Shown: positions 35,745 through 44,431, numbered from the stretch's first letter. The stretch is DNA of 64,000 bases from CANKHA01 sp963750965 (GCA_963750965.1 CAVVSK010000014.1:186001-250000), one strand, 5' to 3'. Notes: generated from the letters alone by a model not told the origin. Made by a program: numbers and translations.

Positions 35745-36794
35745 TTACTGGTCTTCCTCGCCCTGCCCGAACAACCCAAACTGCGCCGGGTCGCGCGCGG
35801 GCTCGGGCAGACCGAGATGCTTGAACGCATGGCCCGTCAGCAATCGCCCGCGCGGCGTGCGCTGGATAAAACCCTGCTGCAGCAGGAACGGCTCGATGAT
35901 GTCCTCGATGGCGTCGCGCGGCTCCGACAACGCCGCAGCCAGCGTCTCTACCCCCACCGGCCCGCCACCGTAGTTCCTCGCGATGGTGGTGAGATAGCGC
36001 CGGTCCATGGCGTCGCAGCCGGCGGCGTCGACTTCCAGCTCACGCAAGGCCTTGTCGGCGGCGGCTCGATCGATCTTCTCAGTGCCGGCCACATGCGCGA
36101 AGTCGCGCACGCGGCGCAGCAGCCGCCCCGCGATGCGCGGGGTTCCGCGCGCACGCCGCGCGATCTCGTTGGCGCCGTCGGGCGTCATGCCGATGCCGAG
36201 CACGCGCGCGCCGCGGTTGACGATTTGCTCCAGCTCCGCTTCGGAATAGAAGTTGAGCCGCACCGGAATGCCGAAGCGGTCGCGCAGCGGATTGGTGAGC
36301 AGCCCCGCACGCGTGGTAGCGCCAATCAGCGTGAATTTTGAAAGATCGATCTTCACCGATCGCGCCGCGGGACCCTCGCCAATGATCAGGTCGAGCTGGA
36401 AATCCTCCATCGCGGGATAGAGGATTTCCTCCACCTGCGGATTGAGCCGATGAATCTCGTCGATGAACAGCACATCACGATCTTCCAGATTGGTCAGCAG
36501 CGCGGCGAGGTCTCCCGCCTTCGCGATCACCGGGCCCGAGGTGGCGCGGAAATTCACGCCCAATTCGCGCGCCACGATCTGCGCCAGCGTGGTCTTGCCG
36601 AGGCCGGGAGGGCCAACGAAGAGCACATGATCAAGCGCCTCGTTGCGCGCGCGCGCCGCCTTGATGAAGACTTCCAGATTGGAGCGCGCCTGTTCCTGGC
36701 CGACAAATTCCGATAGCCGCTGCGGACGCAGCGAGGCTTCCGCGAGATCGTCCTCGCGGCGCTCGGCGGTGACTAGGCGGGACGGCGTATTCAT
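35745..36794 (-). CDS. ruvB: Holliday junction branch-migration ATPase RuvB
   Basis: This is a hexameric AAA+ motor that drives branch migration with RuvA, 349 residues from ATG 36794. Signature features: RPQRLSEFVGQEQARSNLEV, Walker A GPPGLGKT (61-68), Walker B with DEIHRL (112-117), LTNPLRDRFGIPVRLNFY and the C-terminal winged helix with GFIQRTPRGRLLTGHAF. An apparent longer reading frame upstream is a fusion with shifted ruvA sequence and should be ignored. The start overlaps the membrane-protein stop (ATGA). Confidence 0.97.
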   Translation of the reverse strand: MNTPSRLVTAERREDDLAEASLRPQRLSEFVGQEQARSNLEVFIKAARARNEALDHVLFVGPPGLGKTTLAQIVARELGVNFRATSGPVIAKAGDLAALLTNLEDRDVLFIDEIHRLNPQVEEILYPAMEDFQLDLIIGEGPAARSVKIDLSKFTLIGATTRAGLLTNPLRDRFGIPVRLNFYSEAELEQIVNRGARVLGIGMTPDGANEIARRARGTPRIAGRLLRRVRDFAHVAGTEKIDRAAADKALRELEVDAAGCDAMDRRYLTTIARNYGGGPVGVETLAAALSEPRDAIEDIIEPFLLQQGFIQRTPRGRLLTGHAFKHLGLPEPARDPAQFGLFGQGEEDQ

Positions 36795-37295
36795 GACATC
36801 CGATGCAATGGCCGGCTGCACAGCCAGCAGAGGCTTGCCGCGATCGCGGCCGGAACAGACAGGAACACCGCGAGCCAGAAGCCCTGGCGCAGGCCCTGCG
36901 CGCTGGGCAGGAACAGCGCGGAATTTTCCGACGGCGAAACAAAGAATCCGGCGACAACGACGCTCAGCACCATGATTGCCGACCACCCCAAGCGCCGTCC
37001 ACAGCGAGTTCAGGCCGAAATAGACCGCGGCAATGGCGAACAGGAGACCGGCGATGGCGGATGACGGGATCGTCGCAATCAGGGCGAAGAAGAAAAGCAG
37101 GACCACGCCGATCTTCAGCCACGGCCGCAGCGCTTCGAGTTCGACGAAGGCGAGCATCAGCTGCACCATCTGAATGCCGAGCGTGAGCATGAACGTCATG
37201 AAGATCGCGGTGATGACCAGCGGTCCAATGACAGTAAAGATCGCCACGATGCCGAGGCCGCGTGCAAAACGCCGGAGTTCATGGGCGGCGCTCAT
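36791..37295 (-). CDS. Multi-helix membrane protein between ruvA and ruvB (frameshifted)
   Basis: This is a hydrophobic protein of about 167 residues after repair of one break. The first part has helices around VAIFTVIGPLVITAIFMTFM, WLKIGVVLLFFFALIATIPS and AGLLFAIAAVYFGLNSLW. The frame breaks near 36985, and the next frame gives WSAIMVLSVVVAGFFVSP and a last helix (FWLAVFLSVPAAIAASLCWL). Removing one base restores it. It overlaps both ruvA and ruvB by 4 bp, so the operon order is ruvC-ruvA-this-ruvB. The family is unknown; a gene at this place is common in the order. Confidence 0.7.
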
Positions 37296-37911
37296 TTCGC
37301 CAGTTCCCTGAGCCCGAGCCGGATCAATTGCTTGGTCTCCGCGCCCTCGCCGGCGTTGCGCGCGGCGGCGGCGATGGCGGCGGCAGCCTGCGGATGACCA
37401 TAGCCGAGATTGACCAGCGCCGAGACGGCGTCGGTGATCGGCTTCGGTGCGCGGTGTTCGTCCAACGGCGCCGGAGAGCCGGACGACCGCGGGATCGACA
37501 TCGGCGTAGGCCGGCGCCTTGTCTTTCAGTTCGGTGACGATGCGCTCGGCAACTTTGGCGCCCACGCCCGGCGCGCGCTGTGACGCGCGCCTTGTCGCGC
37601 ATGGCGATCGCGGTGGCGAGATCGGCCGGCTTGAGCGTCGACAGCATCGCCAGCGCCACCTTGGTGCCGACGCCCTGCACGGTTTGCAAAAGCCGGAACC
37701 ATTCGCGCTCGAGATCGCTGGTGAAGCCGAACAGCTTGATCTGGTCCTCGCGCACATGGGTCTCGATCGCGAGCGTCACCGCCTCGCCTTGCGCCGGCAG
37801 CGCCTGCAACGTGCGCGCGGAACAATGCACGAGATAGCCGACGCCGCCGACATCGACGATGATGAAATCTTCGCCGTAGCTGTCGATCAGGCCGCGGAGC
37901 TTGCCGATCAT
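37292..37911 (-). CDS. ruvA: Holliday junction DNA-binding subunit RuvA (two frame breaks)
   Basis: This is the tetrameric junction-binding partner of RuvB. MIGKLRGLIDSYGEDFIIVD begins domain I, and VQGVGTKVALAMLS is the first helix-hairpin-helix. The frame breaks near 37577, where the next frame gives RAPGVGAKVAERIVTELKDK (second hairpin). It breaks again near 37465, and the third frame gives ALVNLGYGHPQAAAAIAAAA (domain III) to LRELAK. Removing one base at each break gives exactly 205 codons plus stop, the normal size. The start overlaps ruvC by 4 bp. The breaks are probably sequence errors. Confidence 0.92.
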
Positions 37912-38417
37912 TGCACCGTCGCCTTCATAAATAAGCTGGTGCGGTGATGCGCGTGACACACCGCGATGGCAAGCGCGTCGGCAGCATCGTGACTCTGCGG
38001 ATCGGCCTTCGGCAGCAGCACGCCTATCATCATGCGGATCTGCGCCTTCTCGCCATGGCCTGCGCCGACGATGGTCTTCTTCACCAGGTTGGGCGCGTAT
38101 TCCGACACCGGCACGCTCGCCCGCGCCGGCACCAGCATGGCGATGCCGCGCGCCTGGCCGAGCTTAAGCGTCGCTGCCGCATCCTTGTTAACGAAGGTGG
38201 CTTCCACCGCTGCTTCGTCCGGCACGAATTCCTCGACAATGCGAAAAAGTCCGTCATGCAGGGCCAGCAGCCGGCGCGCCAGGTCGGCTTCGGCGTCGGT
38301 AGAAACCGAGCCGCAGGCGACGAAAGTCAGCCGATTGCCATCGATCTCAACGACGCCCCAGCCGGTGCGGCGGAGCCCCGGATCGATGCCGAGGATGCGA
38401 ATCGGGCGGCGCAGCAT
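37908..38417 (-). CDS. ruvC: Holliday junction resolvase RuvC
   Basis: This endonuclease cleaves Holliday junctions, 169 residues. ATG 38417 is chosen; the longer open frame reads into a palindromic repeat. The acidic active-site set is visible: Asp12 in ILGIDPGLRRTGWG, Glu in EAAVEATFVNKDAAATLKLG (about 70) and the Asp pair in SHDAADALAIAVCHAH (about 144-148). It is first in ruvC-ruvA-membrane protein-ruvB, all linked by 4-bp overlaps. Copy B of the composite repeat begins 33 bp upstream, so the promoter is within or beyond it. Confidence 0.96.
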   Translation of the reverse strand: MLRRPIRILGIDPGLRRTGWGVVEIDGNRLTFVACGSVSTDAEADLARRLLALHDGLFRIVEEFVPDEAAVEATFVNKDAAATLKLGQARGIAMLVPARASVPVSEYAPNLVKKTIVGAGHGEKAQIRMMIGVLLPKADPQSHDAADALAIAVCHAHHRTSLFMKATVQ

Positions 38418-38449
38418 GTGCTTGTGATAACCCGCCTGGTCATTGCCGC

Positions 38450-38618
38450 CTAGTGCCGCCGATTTGAAGTTCCTACGCCATCTGCGGCAAACGCATTTAG
38501 GAACTTCAAATCGAAAAGCGGCACTAGAGTCATAAAGTTGCTGGTGCCCCTTTGCTTCCGAAGTTCGTGTCAAAGAATGCCGCGACCGGATGACGAACTT
38601 CGGAAGCGGGGCACCAGT
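38450..38618. repeat. Composite palindromic repeat, copy B (P2 then P1, inverted relative to copy A)
   Basis: P2' (38450-38527) has CTAGTGCCGCCGATTTGAAG and AAATCGAAAAGCGGCACTAG as arms, the reverse complement of P2 in copy A. P1' (38541-38618) has CTTCCGAAGTTCGTG and CGAACTTCGGAAGCGGGGCA as arms, the reverse complement of P1. Inner loop sequences differ between copies while arms are kept. It sits just upstream of ruvC. Confidence 0.85.
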
Positions 38619-38681
38619 ACCGGCGGCGGGACCCCAAACCCCGCCCGCGCGTTATCCCAGTAATAACAAAGGAGCGAACCG

Positions 38682-38864
38682 ATGGATGACACTGGCGGAT
38701 GGCTTTGGTTGGTAATCGATGTGATCCTGGTGGCCGCGCTCGGCATTGGCATCGCCTATGGCATCCTCGCCTGGCGCCGCCGTCGCAAGGATCCGACGAT
38801 GGAAAGCGTGCGCGATGCAGCGACGCACCGGGCCTACGAGAATAATGAAGCCAATCGGCCTTAG
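38682..38864 (+). CDS. Small single-pass membrane protein, 60 aa
   Basis: This short gene has a strong AAGGAG site 7 bases before ATG. One membrane helix (LWLVIDVILVAALGIGIAYGIL, about 8-29) is followed by a basic stretch (WRRRRKD) and a charged tail (RAYENNEANRP), which suggests the C-terminus is cytoplasmic. The family is not recognised. It lies alone between the composite repeat and yebC, ending 3 bp from the yebC stop (convergent). Confidence 0.7.
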   Translation: MDDTGGWLWLVIDVILVAALGIGIAYGILAWRRRRKDPTMESVRDAATHRAYENNEANRP

Positions 38865-38867
38865 GCG

Positions 38868-39614
38868 TCAGGCGCTCATCTTGGTGACGAGGGCATCCGA
38901 GACTTCGAAATTAGCATAGACGTTCTGTACGTCGTCGAGCTCCTCCAGCGTCTCGATCAAGCCGAACAGCTGCTCACCTTTTTCGTCGTCGATCGAAATG
39001 TTGTTCTGCGCCTTCCAGAGCAGCGCGGATTTGCGCGGCTCGCCGAACTTGGTCTCCAGCGCCTTCGATACTTCGTTGAGCGATTCCGGCGAGGTGTAGA
39101 TCTCGTGCCCGCTTTCATTTGAGTTCACATCGTCGGCGCCGGCCTCGATGGCGGCTTCCAGCATCTGGTCGGCATTCGCCACTTTGGCGTCGAACTCCAC
39201 CACTCCAAGGCGGTCGAACATGAAAGACACCGCACCGGTCTCTGCCAGGTTGCCGCCGTTCTTGCTGAAGGTGGAACGCACGTCGGAAGCGGTGCGATTG
39301 CGGTTGTCGGTCAACACTTCAACGATGACGGCGACGCCACCCGGGCCATAGCCCTCGTAGCGCACCTCTTCATAGTTCTCGGCATCGCCGCCTGACGCCT
39401 TCTTGATCGCGCGTTCGATATTGTCCTTCGGCATGCTCTGGGCTTTGGCCGCGAGAATCGCTGCGCGCAGGCGCGGGTTGAAGGCCGGATCGGGCAGCCC
39501 GAGCTTGGCGGCCACGGTGATTTCGCGGCCGAGTTTGGCGAAGAGCTGAGCACGGACTTTGTCCTGCTTGCCCTTGCGGTGCATGATGTTTTTGAACTGC
39601 GAATGGCCAGCCAT
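38868..39614 (-). CDS. yebC: YebC/PmpR family probable transcriptional regulator
   Basis: This is a conserved three-domain protein, 248 residues, proposed to act as a transcription or translation factor. MAGHSQFKNIMHRKGKQDK is the universal start, at 39614. NPRLRAAILAAKAQSMPKDN, RYEGYGPGGVAVIVEVLTDN and RTASDVRSTFSKNGG (about 70-130) are diagnostic. The order next to ruvC is usual in proteobacteria, although here a repeat and a small gene intervene. Confidence 0.95.
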   Translation of the reverse strand: MAGHSQFKNIMHRKGKQDKVRAQLFAKLGREITVAAKLGLPDPAFNPRLRAAILAAKAQSMPKDNIERAIKKASGGDAENYEEVRYEGYGPGGVAVIVEVLTDNRNRTASDVRSTFSKNGGNLAETGAVSFMFDRLGVVEFDAKVANADQMLEAAIEAGADDVNSNESGHEIYTSPESLNEVSKALETKFGEPRKSALLWKAQNNISIDDEKGEQLFGLIETLEELDDVQNVYANFEVSDALVTKMSA

Positions 39615-39681
39615 GGTCTCACTGTCGTCTAATGATTTTCCAGCGCGGTTATAAAATGCAAGTCCGGAACAATAAAAGCCC

Positions 39682-40503
39682 CTATGGCCAAAATCCGGGC
39701 ACCGCCTCCTCCAGAATGCCGCCGAGCCGCACGGCCGCGACGCGGATTGCGAGGCCGGTAGCGTCATCGGTCTCAACCGCGATGCCGCACAGCGTGGCAG
39801 GGCCATGGGGCGGCTCGAATCTGGCAGATGGTATGCGTCGGAGAAAACGGTTGATCGGTTCTTCCTTCGCCATGCCGATGACGAAATCGTAGTCGCCGGT
39901 CATGCCGACGTCGGAAACGAATGCGGTGCCGCCGGCAAGGATGCGGTGATCGGACGTCTGCACATGGGTATGTGTGCCGACCACCAGGCTGGCGCGCCCG
40001 TCGACGAAATGGCCCATCGACTGTTTCTCGCTCGTTGCCTCGCAATGCATGTCGATGACGATGACATCGGCGCCGGATTTCAGCGCGCAGGCGGAAAGCT
40101 CACGCTCGATCGCGGCGAAGGGATCATCGAGCGGGTCCATGAAAATGCGGCCCATGGCGTTGATGACCAGTGCGCGGGCGCCGTTCTTCGCTTCGATCAT
40201 CGCCACGCCGCGGCCAGGCGTGCCGGGCGGATAATTGATCGGGCGAATGAGGCGCGGAGCGCGCTCGATGAAAACCAGCGCCTCACGTTGATCCCAGGCG
40301 TGATTGCCGAGCGTGATGGCGTCGGCCCCCACGTCGAGCAGCTCCTGATAAATCGCCTCGGTAATGCCGAAGCCGCCGGCCGCGTTTTCGCCATTGATCA
40401 CGACAAGGTCGAGTTTCCAGTCTGCGATCAATCCCGGCAGGCGCTCGAGGACGACGGTGCGCCCGCTGCGGCCGACGATGTCGCCGATGAAAAGAATGCG
40501 CAT
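39682..40503 (-). CDS. YmdB-like metallophosphoesterase
   Basis: This is a 273-residue calcineurin-like phosphoesterase of the TIGR00282/YmdB group; Bacillus YmdB hydrolyses cyclic mononucleotides. Metal-binding motifs run in order: RILFIGDIVGRSGR (Asp), NGENAAGGFGIT (Asn), LGNHAWD (Asn-His), IDMHCEATSEK (His) and GTHTHVQTSDHR (His pair), then DVGMTGDYD. It is 5 bp downstream of the 5-FCL gene on the same strand, the arrangement usual in Hyphomicrobiales. Confidence 0.9.
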   Translation of the reverse strand: MRILFIGDIVGRSGRTVVLERLPGLIADWKLDLVVINGENAAGGFGITEAIYQELLDVGADAITLGNHAWDQREALVFIERAPRLIRPINYPPGTPGRGVAMIEAKNGARALVINAMGRIFMDPLDDPFAAIERELSACALKSGADVIVIDMHCEATSEKQSMGHFVDGRASLVVGTHTHVQTSDHRILAGGTAFVSDVGMTGDYDFVIGMAKEEPINRFLRRIPSARFEPPHGPATLCGIAVETDDATGLAIRVAAVRLGGILEEAVPGFWP

Positions 40504-40508
40504 GGTGC

Positions 40509-41108
40509 TCAGGCCTTACGGAAATCGATGATCTCGCGCTCGGTTAGCACAAGATCGAGCCGGGCGTCGCGTTCCGTGGCCGGCACGCGGAGGATTTCCT
40601 GTACGGCGAAGCCGATGCCAATGGCGACGACGGGTTTGATGCCGCGCAGCCGGGTGATGGTCATGTCGTAATAGCCCGCGCCGTAGCCGATGCGATGGCC
40701 GGCACGGTCAAAGGCGGCGAGCGGCACGACCAAAATATCCGGATCGATTTCGGGGGCATCGACTTTCGGCTGGCGGATTCCCCAAACTCCGGCATCGAGC
40801 GGCCCGCCGAATTCCCAGGCGCGCATGATCAGCGGCTTGCCGCGCCCCGCCACCACCGGCAACGCCAGCTTCGCGCCTTCCGCCGCCAGGCGCTTGAGCA
40901 GCGGCAACGGATTGATCTCGCTCTTCATCGGCATGAAGCCGGACACGACGGTGCCGCGCGCTATCGCGATCGGGAACTTGCGCGCGGCGATTGTTTCCGC
41001 CGCTGTCTGCCGCTCTCCCGCTGGCAAGGCATCCCGACGCGCAAGCGCTTCGTTGCGGAGCAGTTCTTTTTGTCGGGGAATTTGGTCCGCTGAATCCAAA
41101 GCCGTCAT
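40509..41108 (-). CDS. 5-formyltetrahydrofolate cyclo-ligase
   Basis: This ATP-dependent enzyme converts 5-formyl-THF to 5,10-methenyl-THF, 199 residues. Recognisable parts are the substrate loop FMPMKSEINPLPL (about 58-70), the metal/phosphate region ILVVPLAAFDRAGHRIGYGAGYYD (about 130-153) and GIGFAVQEIL near the C-terminus. It belongs to the classic 6S RNA - cyclo-ligase neighbourhood; here a 58-residue membrane protein gene lies between them. The same strand continues into the YmdB-like gene. Confidence 0.92.
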   Translation of the reverse strand: MTALDSADQIPRQKELLRNEALARRDALPAGERQTAAETIAARKFPIAIARGTVVSGFMPMKSEINPLPLLKRLAAEGAKLALPVVAGRGKPLIMRAWEFGGPLDAGVWGIRQPKVDAPEIDPDILVVPLAAFDRAGHRIGYGAGYYDMTITRLRGIKPVVAIGIGFAVQEILRVPATERDARLDLVLTEREIIDFRKA

Positions 41109-41120
41109 CCTGGGTGGCGG

Positions 41121-41297
41121 TCAGGATTTAGTTTTTCGGCTTAGGAAGTGCCACAACCCAATGCTGGCCATGACGCCGGCTGCACCGACCAGCCCTTTGT
41201 TCGGCTCGCGGCCTTCGTAATAATAAAGCGCGCTGATCGCGACGATCGCCACGAAACCCGCCGCAACGCTGTAAACAAGTTTCTGCAGGTCGGTCAT
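41121..41297 (-). CDS. Small membrane protein between 6S RNA and 5-FCL, 58 aa
   Basis: An open frame runs from ATG 41297 to TGA 41121. It encodes a hydrophobic segment (LVYSVAAGFVAIVAISALYYY, about 7-27), a short loop (EGREPNKG), a second weakly hydrophobic segment (LVGAAGVMASIGLWHFL) and a basic end (SRKTKS). It begins 5 bp downstream of the 6S RNA 3' end and ends 12 bp before the cyclo-ligase gene. No family is recognised. Composition and fit between neighbours make it likely to be real. Confidence 0.6.
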   Translation of the reverse strand: MTDLQKLVYSVAAGFVAIVAISALYYYEGREPNKGLVGAAGVMASIGLWHFLSRKTKS

Positions 41298-41301
41298 GAG
41301 T

Positions 41302-41455
41302 GCGGAGCCGCTAAGCCGTCAGAGCTGTGATCCCGGGAACCTACATAAGTAGGTGGGCGCCATATGCCCAAGACCAGGGTCAAGGACAGGGACAGCTCCC
41401 GTCGAGATCGTAAGGCCCCGGGGAATGTACTCCAACGCACCCCGCAGCCCCGCCC
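41302..41455 (-). ncRNA. ssrS: 6S RNA
   Basis: This ~154-nt RNA mimics an open promoter and binds sigma-70 RNA polymerase in stationary phase. On the minus strand the ends pair (GGGGCUGC with GCGGCUCC), an inner stem follows (GAGCUGU with ACAGCUC), and CUUGACCCUGGU pairs towards CCCGGGAUCA. CAUAUGGCGCCC precedes a small hairpin (ACCUAC-UUAU-GUAGGU) as in alphaproteobacterial 6S. Location next to 5-FCL and near zapA matches the known arrangement. Ends are set from the terminal stem, so a few bases of error are possible. Confidence 0.8.
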
Positions 41456-41620
41456 GACTAATGTAGTGCTTTTGTGACGCAAGCGCCACCGGCAGCTGGA
41501 CCAATTGCGCGTTTGAAACCACAAAGCGGCAGCGAACAATGGCAATACAGAGGTGATGCCGGGGGGTTGGTGATATAAGCTCGTGACAGCAAGACGCGAC
41601 GCCGAAGCACGGCCGAGCCC

Positions 41621-44014
41621 ATGGATCAACGAACGCTGTCGACCTTAGGCGAGCTTGAGCGCAAGGCGCTGTGGCTCGCCGCCTGGACGATCCACCACGC
41701 CAACCATGTACGCGAGAGCGTGGACGGGATGAAGGTGGGCGGCCATCAGGCCTCGTCGGCTTCGCTCGTCACCATCATGACGGCGCTATACTTCCACGTA
41801 TTGCGGCCGCAGGATCGCGTGGCGGTGAAGCCGCATGCAAGCCCGGTGTTTCACGCCATCCAGTACCTGCTGGGGCGGCAGACACGCGACAAGCTCGCGG
41901 CGTTTCGCGGCTACAAGGGCGCGCAAAGCTACCCTTCGCGCACCAAGGACGTCGACGATGTCGACTTCTCGACCGGGTCCGTCGGCTTAGGAGTCGCGCA
42001 AACGCTGTTTTCCTCGCTGGTGCAGGATTATGTGCGCGCCCATGGCTGGGGGCTGACGCGGCCGGAAGGCCGCATGATCGCGCTCGTCGGCGATGCCGAG
42101 CTCGACGAGGGCAACGTCTTCGAGTCGGTTCTCGAGGGCTGGAAGCAGGGCATACGTAACTGCTGGTGGGTCATCGACTATAACCGTCAGAGCCTCGACG
42201 CGGTGGTGCGCGAGGGCCTGTGGGCGCGTTACGAGGCGTTGTTCCGCGCGTTCGGCTGGGACGTCGTGATTCTGAAATACGGCTCCATGCTGGAGGACGC
42301 ATTCCGCGAGCCCGGCGGCAAGCGCTTGCGCGACTGGATCGATAAGTGCCCCAACCAGCTCTATTCGGCGCTAGTGTTCCAGGGCGGCGCAGCCTGGCGC
42401 CGCCGCCTCCTCGATGATCTCGGCGATCAGGGCGCGATCACGCGCCTCCTCGACAAGCGCTCGGATGCCGAGCTGGCGCGGTTGATGACGAATCTCGCCG
42501 GCCATGATCTGCCGACGCTGCTGCGGGCTTTTGCGACGGTCGATCACGACCGTCCGATTTGCTTCATCACCTATACCATCAAGGGTTTCGGACTTCCCTT
42601 CGCAGGTCACAAGGACAATCACGCCGGCCTGATGACCCCGACGCAGATGGAAGCCTTTCGCGAAGCAATGCGGATCAGGCCGGGGCACGAGTGGGACCGG
42701 TTCGAAGGGCTACAAACCTCTCCGGCCGACCTGCAGGCATTCATCGACCAGTCGCCGCTCGCGCCCGAAATACAGCGGCGGCATCGGGCCATGCCCATCG
42801 AAGTCCCGGCCGAACTTTCGATGCCGACGCAAAAGGTGACATCCACGCAGGCCGGTTTCGGGTCGTTGCTCAATGAGATTGCCCGCGGCGCAACGCCGCT
42901 TGCAGAGCGCATTGTCACCACGTCACCCGACGTCACCATCTCGACCAATCTCGGCCCATGGGTGAACCGGCGCGGCCTGTTCGCCCGCGAATCGCTTGCG
43001 GACACGTTCAAGAAAGAACGCATTGCCTCGACCTTCACCTGGGAGTTTTCTCCCAAGGGCCAGCACATCGAACTCGGCATCGCCGAGAACAACCTCTTCA
43101 TCCTGCTCTCCGCGCTCGGCTTGTCCCACAGCATCAATGGCGAGCGGCTGCTGCCGATTGGGACGCTCTATGATCCATTCATCGCGCGCGGCCTCGATGC
43201 GCTCAATTACGCCTGCTATCAGGATGCGCGGTTCATCCTGGTGGCGACGCCATCGGGCATCACGTTGTCGTCGGAGGGCGGCGCGCATCAGTCGATCGGA
43301 ACGCCGCTAATCGGAATGGCGCAGGACGGACTTGCCGCCTTCGAGCCCGCGTTCGTCGATGAGCTTGCGGTCGTGCTCGCCTGGGCGCTCGCCTACATCC
43401 AGAAGGAGAGCGACGGAGAAGCCTCCGAGCGCAACTGGTTGCGCGACGAAACCGGCGGGTCGGTTTATCTGCGGTTGACCACGCGGCCGATCGAGCAATT
43501 AAGCCGCGCGCTGACTCCGGAACTGCGCCAGGCGATCATCGACGGCGCCTATTGGCTGCGCCAGCCCGGGCCGAACTGCCAGGTGGTGGTCGCCTATACC
43601 GGCGCCGTGGCGCCGGAGGCGATCCAGGCAGTTGGGTTGATGGCGGAGGACCGGCGCGACGTCGGTTTGCTCGCTATCACTTCGGCCGATCGGCTCAATG
43701 CCGGCTGGACCGCAGCGAGCCGTGCCCGCGAGCGCGGTCTCGTGCATGCCGCCTCACATATCGAGCGCCTGCTGAGCGAGGCGCCGTCGCATTGCGGCCT
43801 CGTCACCGTGACCGACGGCCATCCCGCTACTCTCGCCTGGCTCGGCGCCGTCCACGGCCATCGCGTGCGTCCGCTCGGCGTGGAGCATTTCGGGCAGACC
43901 GGGTCACTTCCCGACCTCTACCGCCACTATGGCGTCGACGCGAACACCATCGTCGCCGCCGCCCAGGCGATCGCGCCCGGCAAGCCGATCCGCCACCTCA
44001 AGGCGTTGCCGTGA
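41621..44014 (+). CDS. Homodimeric-type 2-oxoacid dehydrogenase E1 (AceE/MdeB-like)
   Basis: This is a thiamine-diphosphate enzyme of the transketolase-like AceE/MdeB branch, 797 residues. The TPP-binding stretch is GDAELDEGNVFESVLEGW (about 152-169), with WWVIDYNRQSLD after it. The pyrimidine-domain part has LGIAENNLFILLSALGLSH (about 485-503), and SSEGGAHQSIGTP is AceE-like. Homologues decarboxylate pyruvate, or 2-oxobutyrate in methionine breakdown. No E2 or E3 gene is nearby, so the substrate is open. It lies on the opposite strand between 6S RNA and zapA, which are normally adjacent. The ribosome-binding site is weak. Confidence 0.8.
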   Translation: MDQRTLSTLGELERKALWLAAWTIHHANHVRESVDGMKVGGHQASSASLVTIMTALYFHVLRPQDRVAVKPHASPVFHAIQYLLGRQTRDKLAAFRGYKGAQSYPSRTKDVDDVDFSTGSVGLGVAQTLFSSLVQDYVRAHGWGLTRPEGRMIALVGDAELDEGNVFESVLEGWKQGIRNCWWVIDYNRQSLDAVVREGLWARYEALFRAFGWDVVILKYGSMLEDAFREPGGKRLRDWIDKCPNQLYSALVFQGGAAWRRRLLDDLGDQGAITRLLDKRSDAELARLMTNLAGHDLPTLLRAFATVDHDRPICFITYTIKGFGLPFAGHKDNHAGLMTPTQMEAFREAMRIRPGHEWDRFEGLQTSPADLQAFIDQSPLAPEIQRRHRAMPIEVPAELSMPTQKVTSTQAGFGSLLNEIARGATPLAERIVTTSPDVTISTNLGPWVNRRGLFARESLADTFKKERIASTFTWEFSPKGQHIELGIAENNLFILLSALGLSHSINGERLLPIGTLYDPFIARGLDALNYACYQDARFILVATPSGITLSSEGGAHQSIGTPLIGMAQDGLAAFEPAFVDELAVVLAWALAYIQKESDGEASERNWLRDETGGSVYLRLTTRPIEQLSRALTPELRQAIIDGAYWLRQPGPNCQVVVAYTGAVAPEAIQAVGLMAEDRRDVGLLAITSADRLNAGWTAASRARERGLVHAASHIERLLSEAPSHCGLVTVTDGHPATLAWLGAVHGHRVRPLGVEHFGQTGSLPDLYRHYGVDANTIVAAAQAIAPGKPIRHLKALP

Positions 44015-44035
44015 CCCGTCTCGAAAGAGATGAGA

Positions 44036-44419
44036 TCAGCCCATCGCAACTTCGCTGCCGACGGTCTGGTTGAGTTTCTTGGTCAAGCCTTCGATGCGGG
44101 CGGCAGCTGAGTTGAAGGCAGCGACCAGAGCAGCCTGCGTCACCTGGCTACGGTCGGCGGCCATTACCCGCGCATCCTTGAACCCGGCCAGTTCTTGCTC
44201 CAGCCGGCGGATGGTCTTGCCAGCCTCGGACAGTTCATCGGCGACCGTCAGCGCCGCCATTACCGTGAGGCGCGTGTCACCTACTTCGCCGAAGCTCGCG
44301 CGCAGCTGCGCAATGCGCTGATCCAAATCCTGCGAGAGCTTGAGCAGATGCTCCTCTTGCCCGTTCTCGCAGGCCACCCGGTATTGCCGCGCATTGATGG
44401 TAACATTCAGTTCGGACAT
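44036..44419 (-). CDS. zapA: Cell division protein ZapA
   Basis: This is a small FtsZ-ring-associated protein, 127 residues. The globular N-terminus begins SELNVTINARQYRVACENGQ, followed by HLLKLSQDLDQRIAQLRASFG with TRLTVMAALTVADEL (about 50-66). A coiled coil (AGKTIRRLEQELAGF) mediates tetramer formation. The C-terminal 40 residues are extra compared with E. coli ZapA, as in other alphaproteobacteria. It is downstream of the DUF4164 gene by 12 bp. Confidence 0.9.
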   Translation of the reverse strand: MSELNVTINARQYRVACENGQEEHLLKLSQDLDQRIAQLRASFGEVGDTRLTVMAALTVADELSEAGKTIRRLEQELAGFKDARVMAADRSQVTQAALVAAFNSAAARIEGLTKKLNQTVGSEVAMG

Positions 44420-44431
44420 CGGGAGCCCTCA

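Noticed and set aside
35745..37757. A 670-residue RuvA-RuvB fusion reading frame
   Set aside because: Only its C-terminal half is RuvB. The earlier part is shifted-frame ruvA and membrane-protein sequence joined by insertions.
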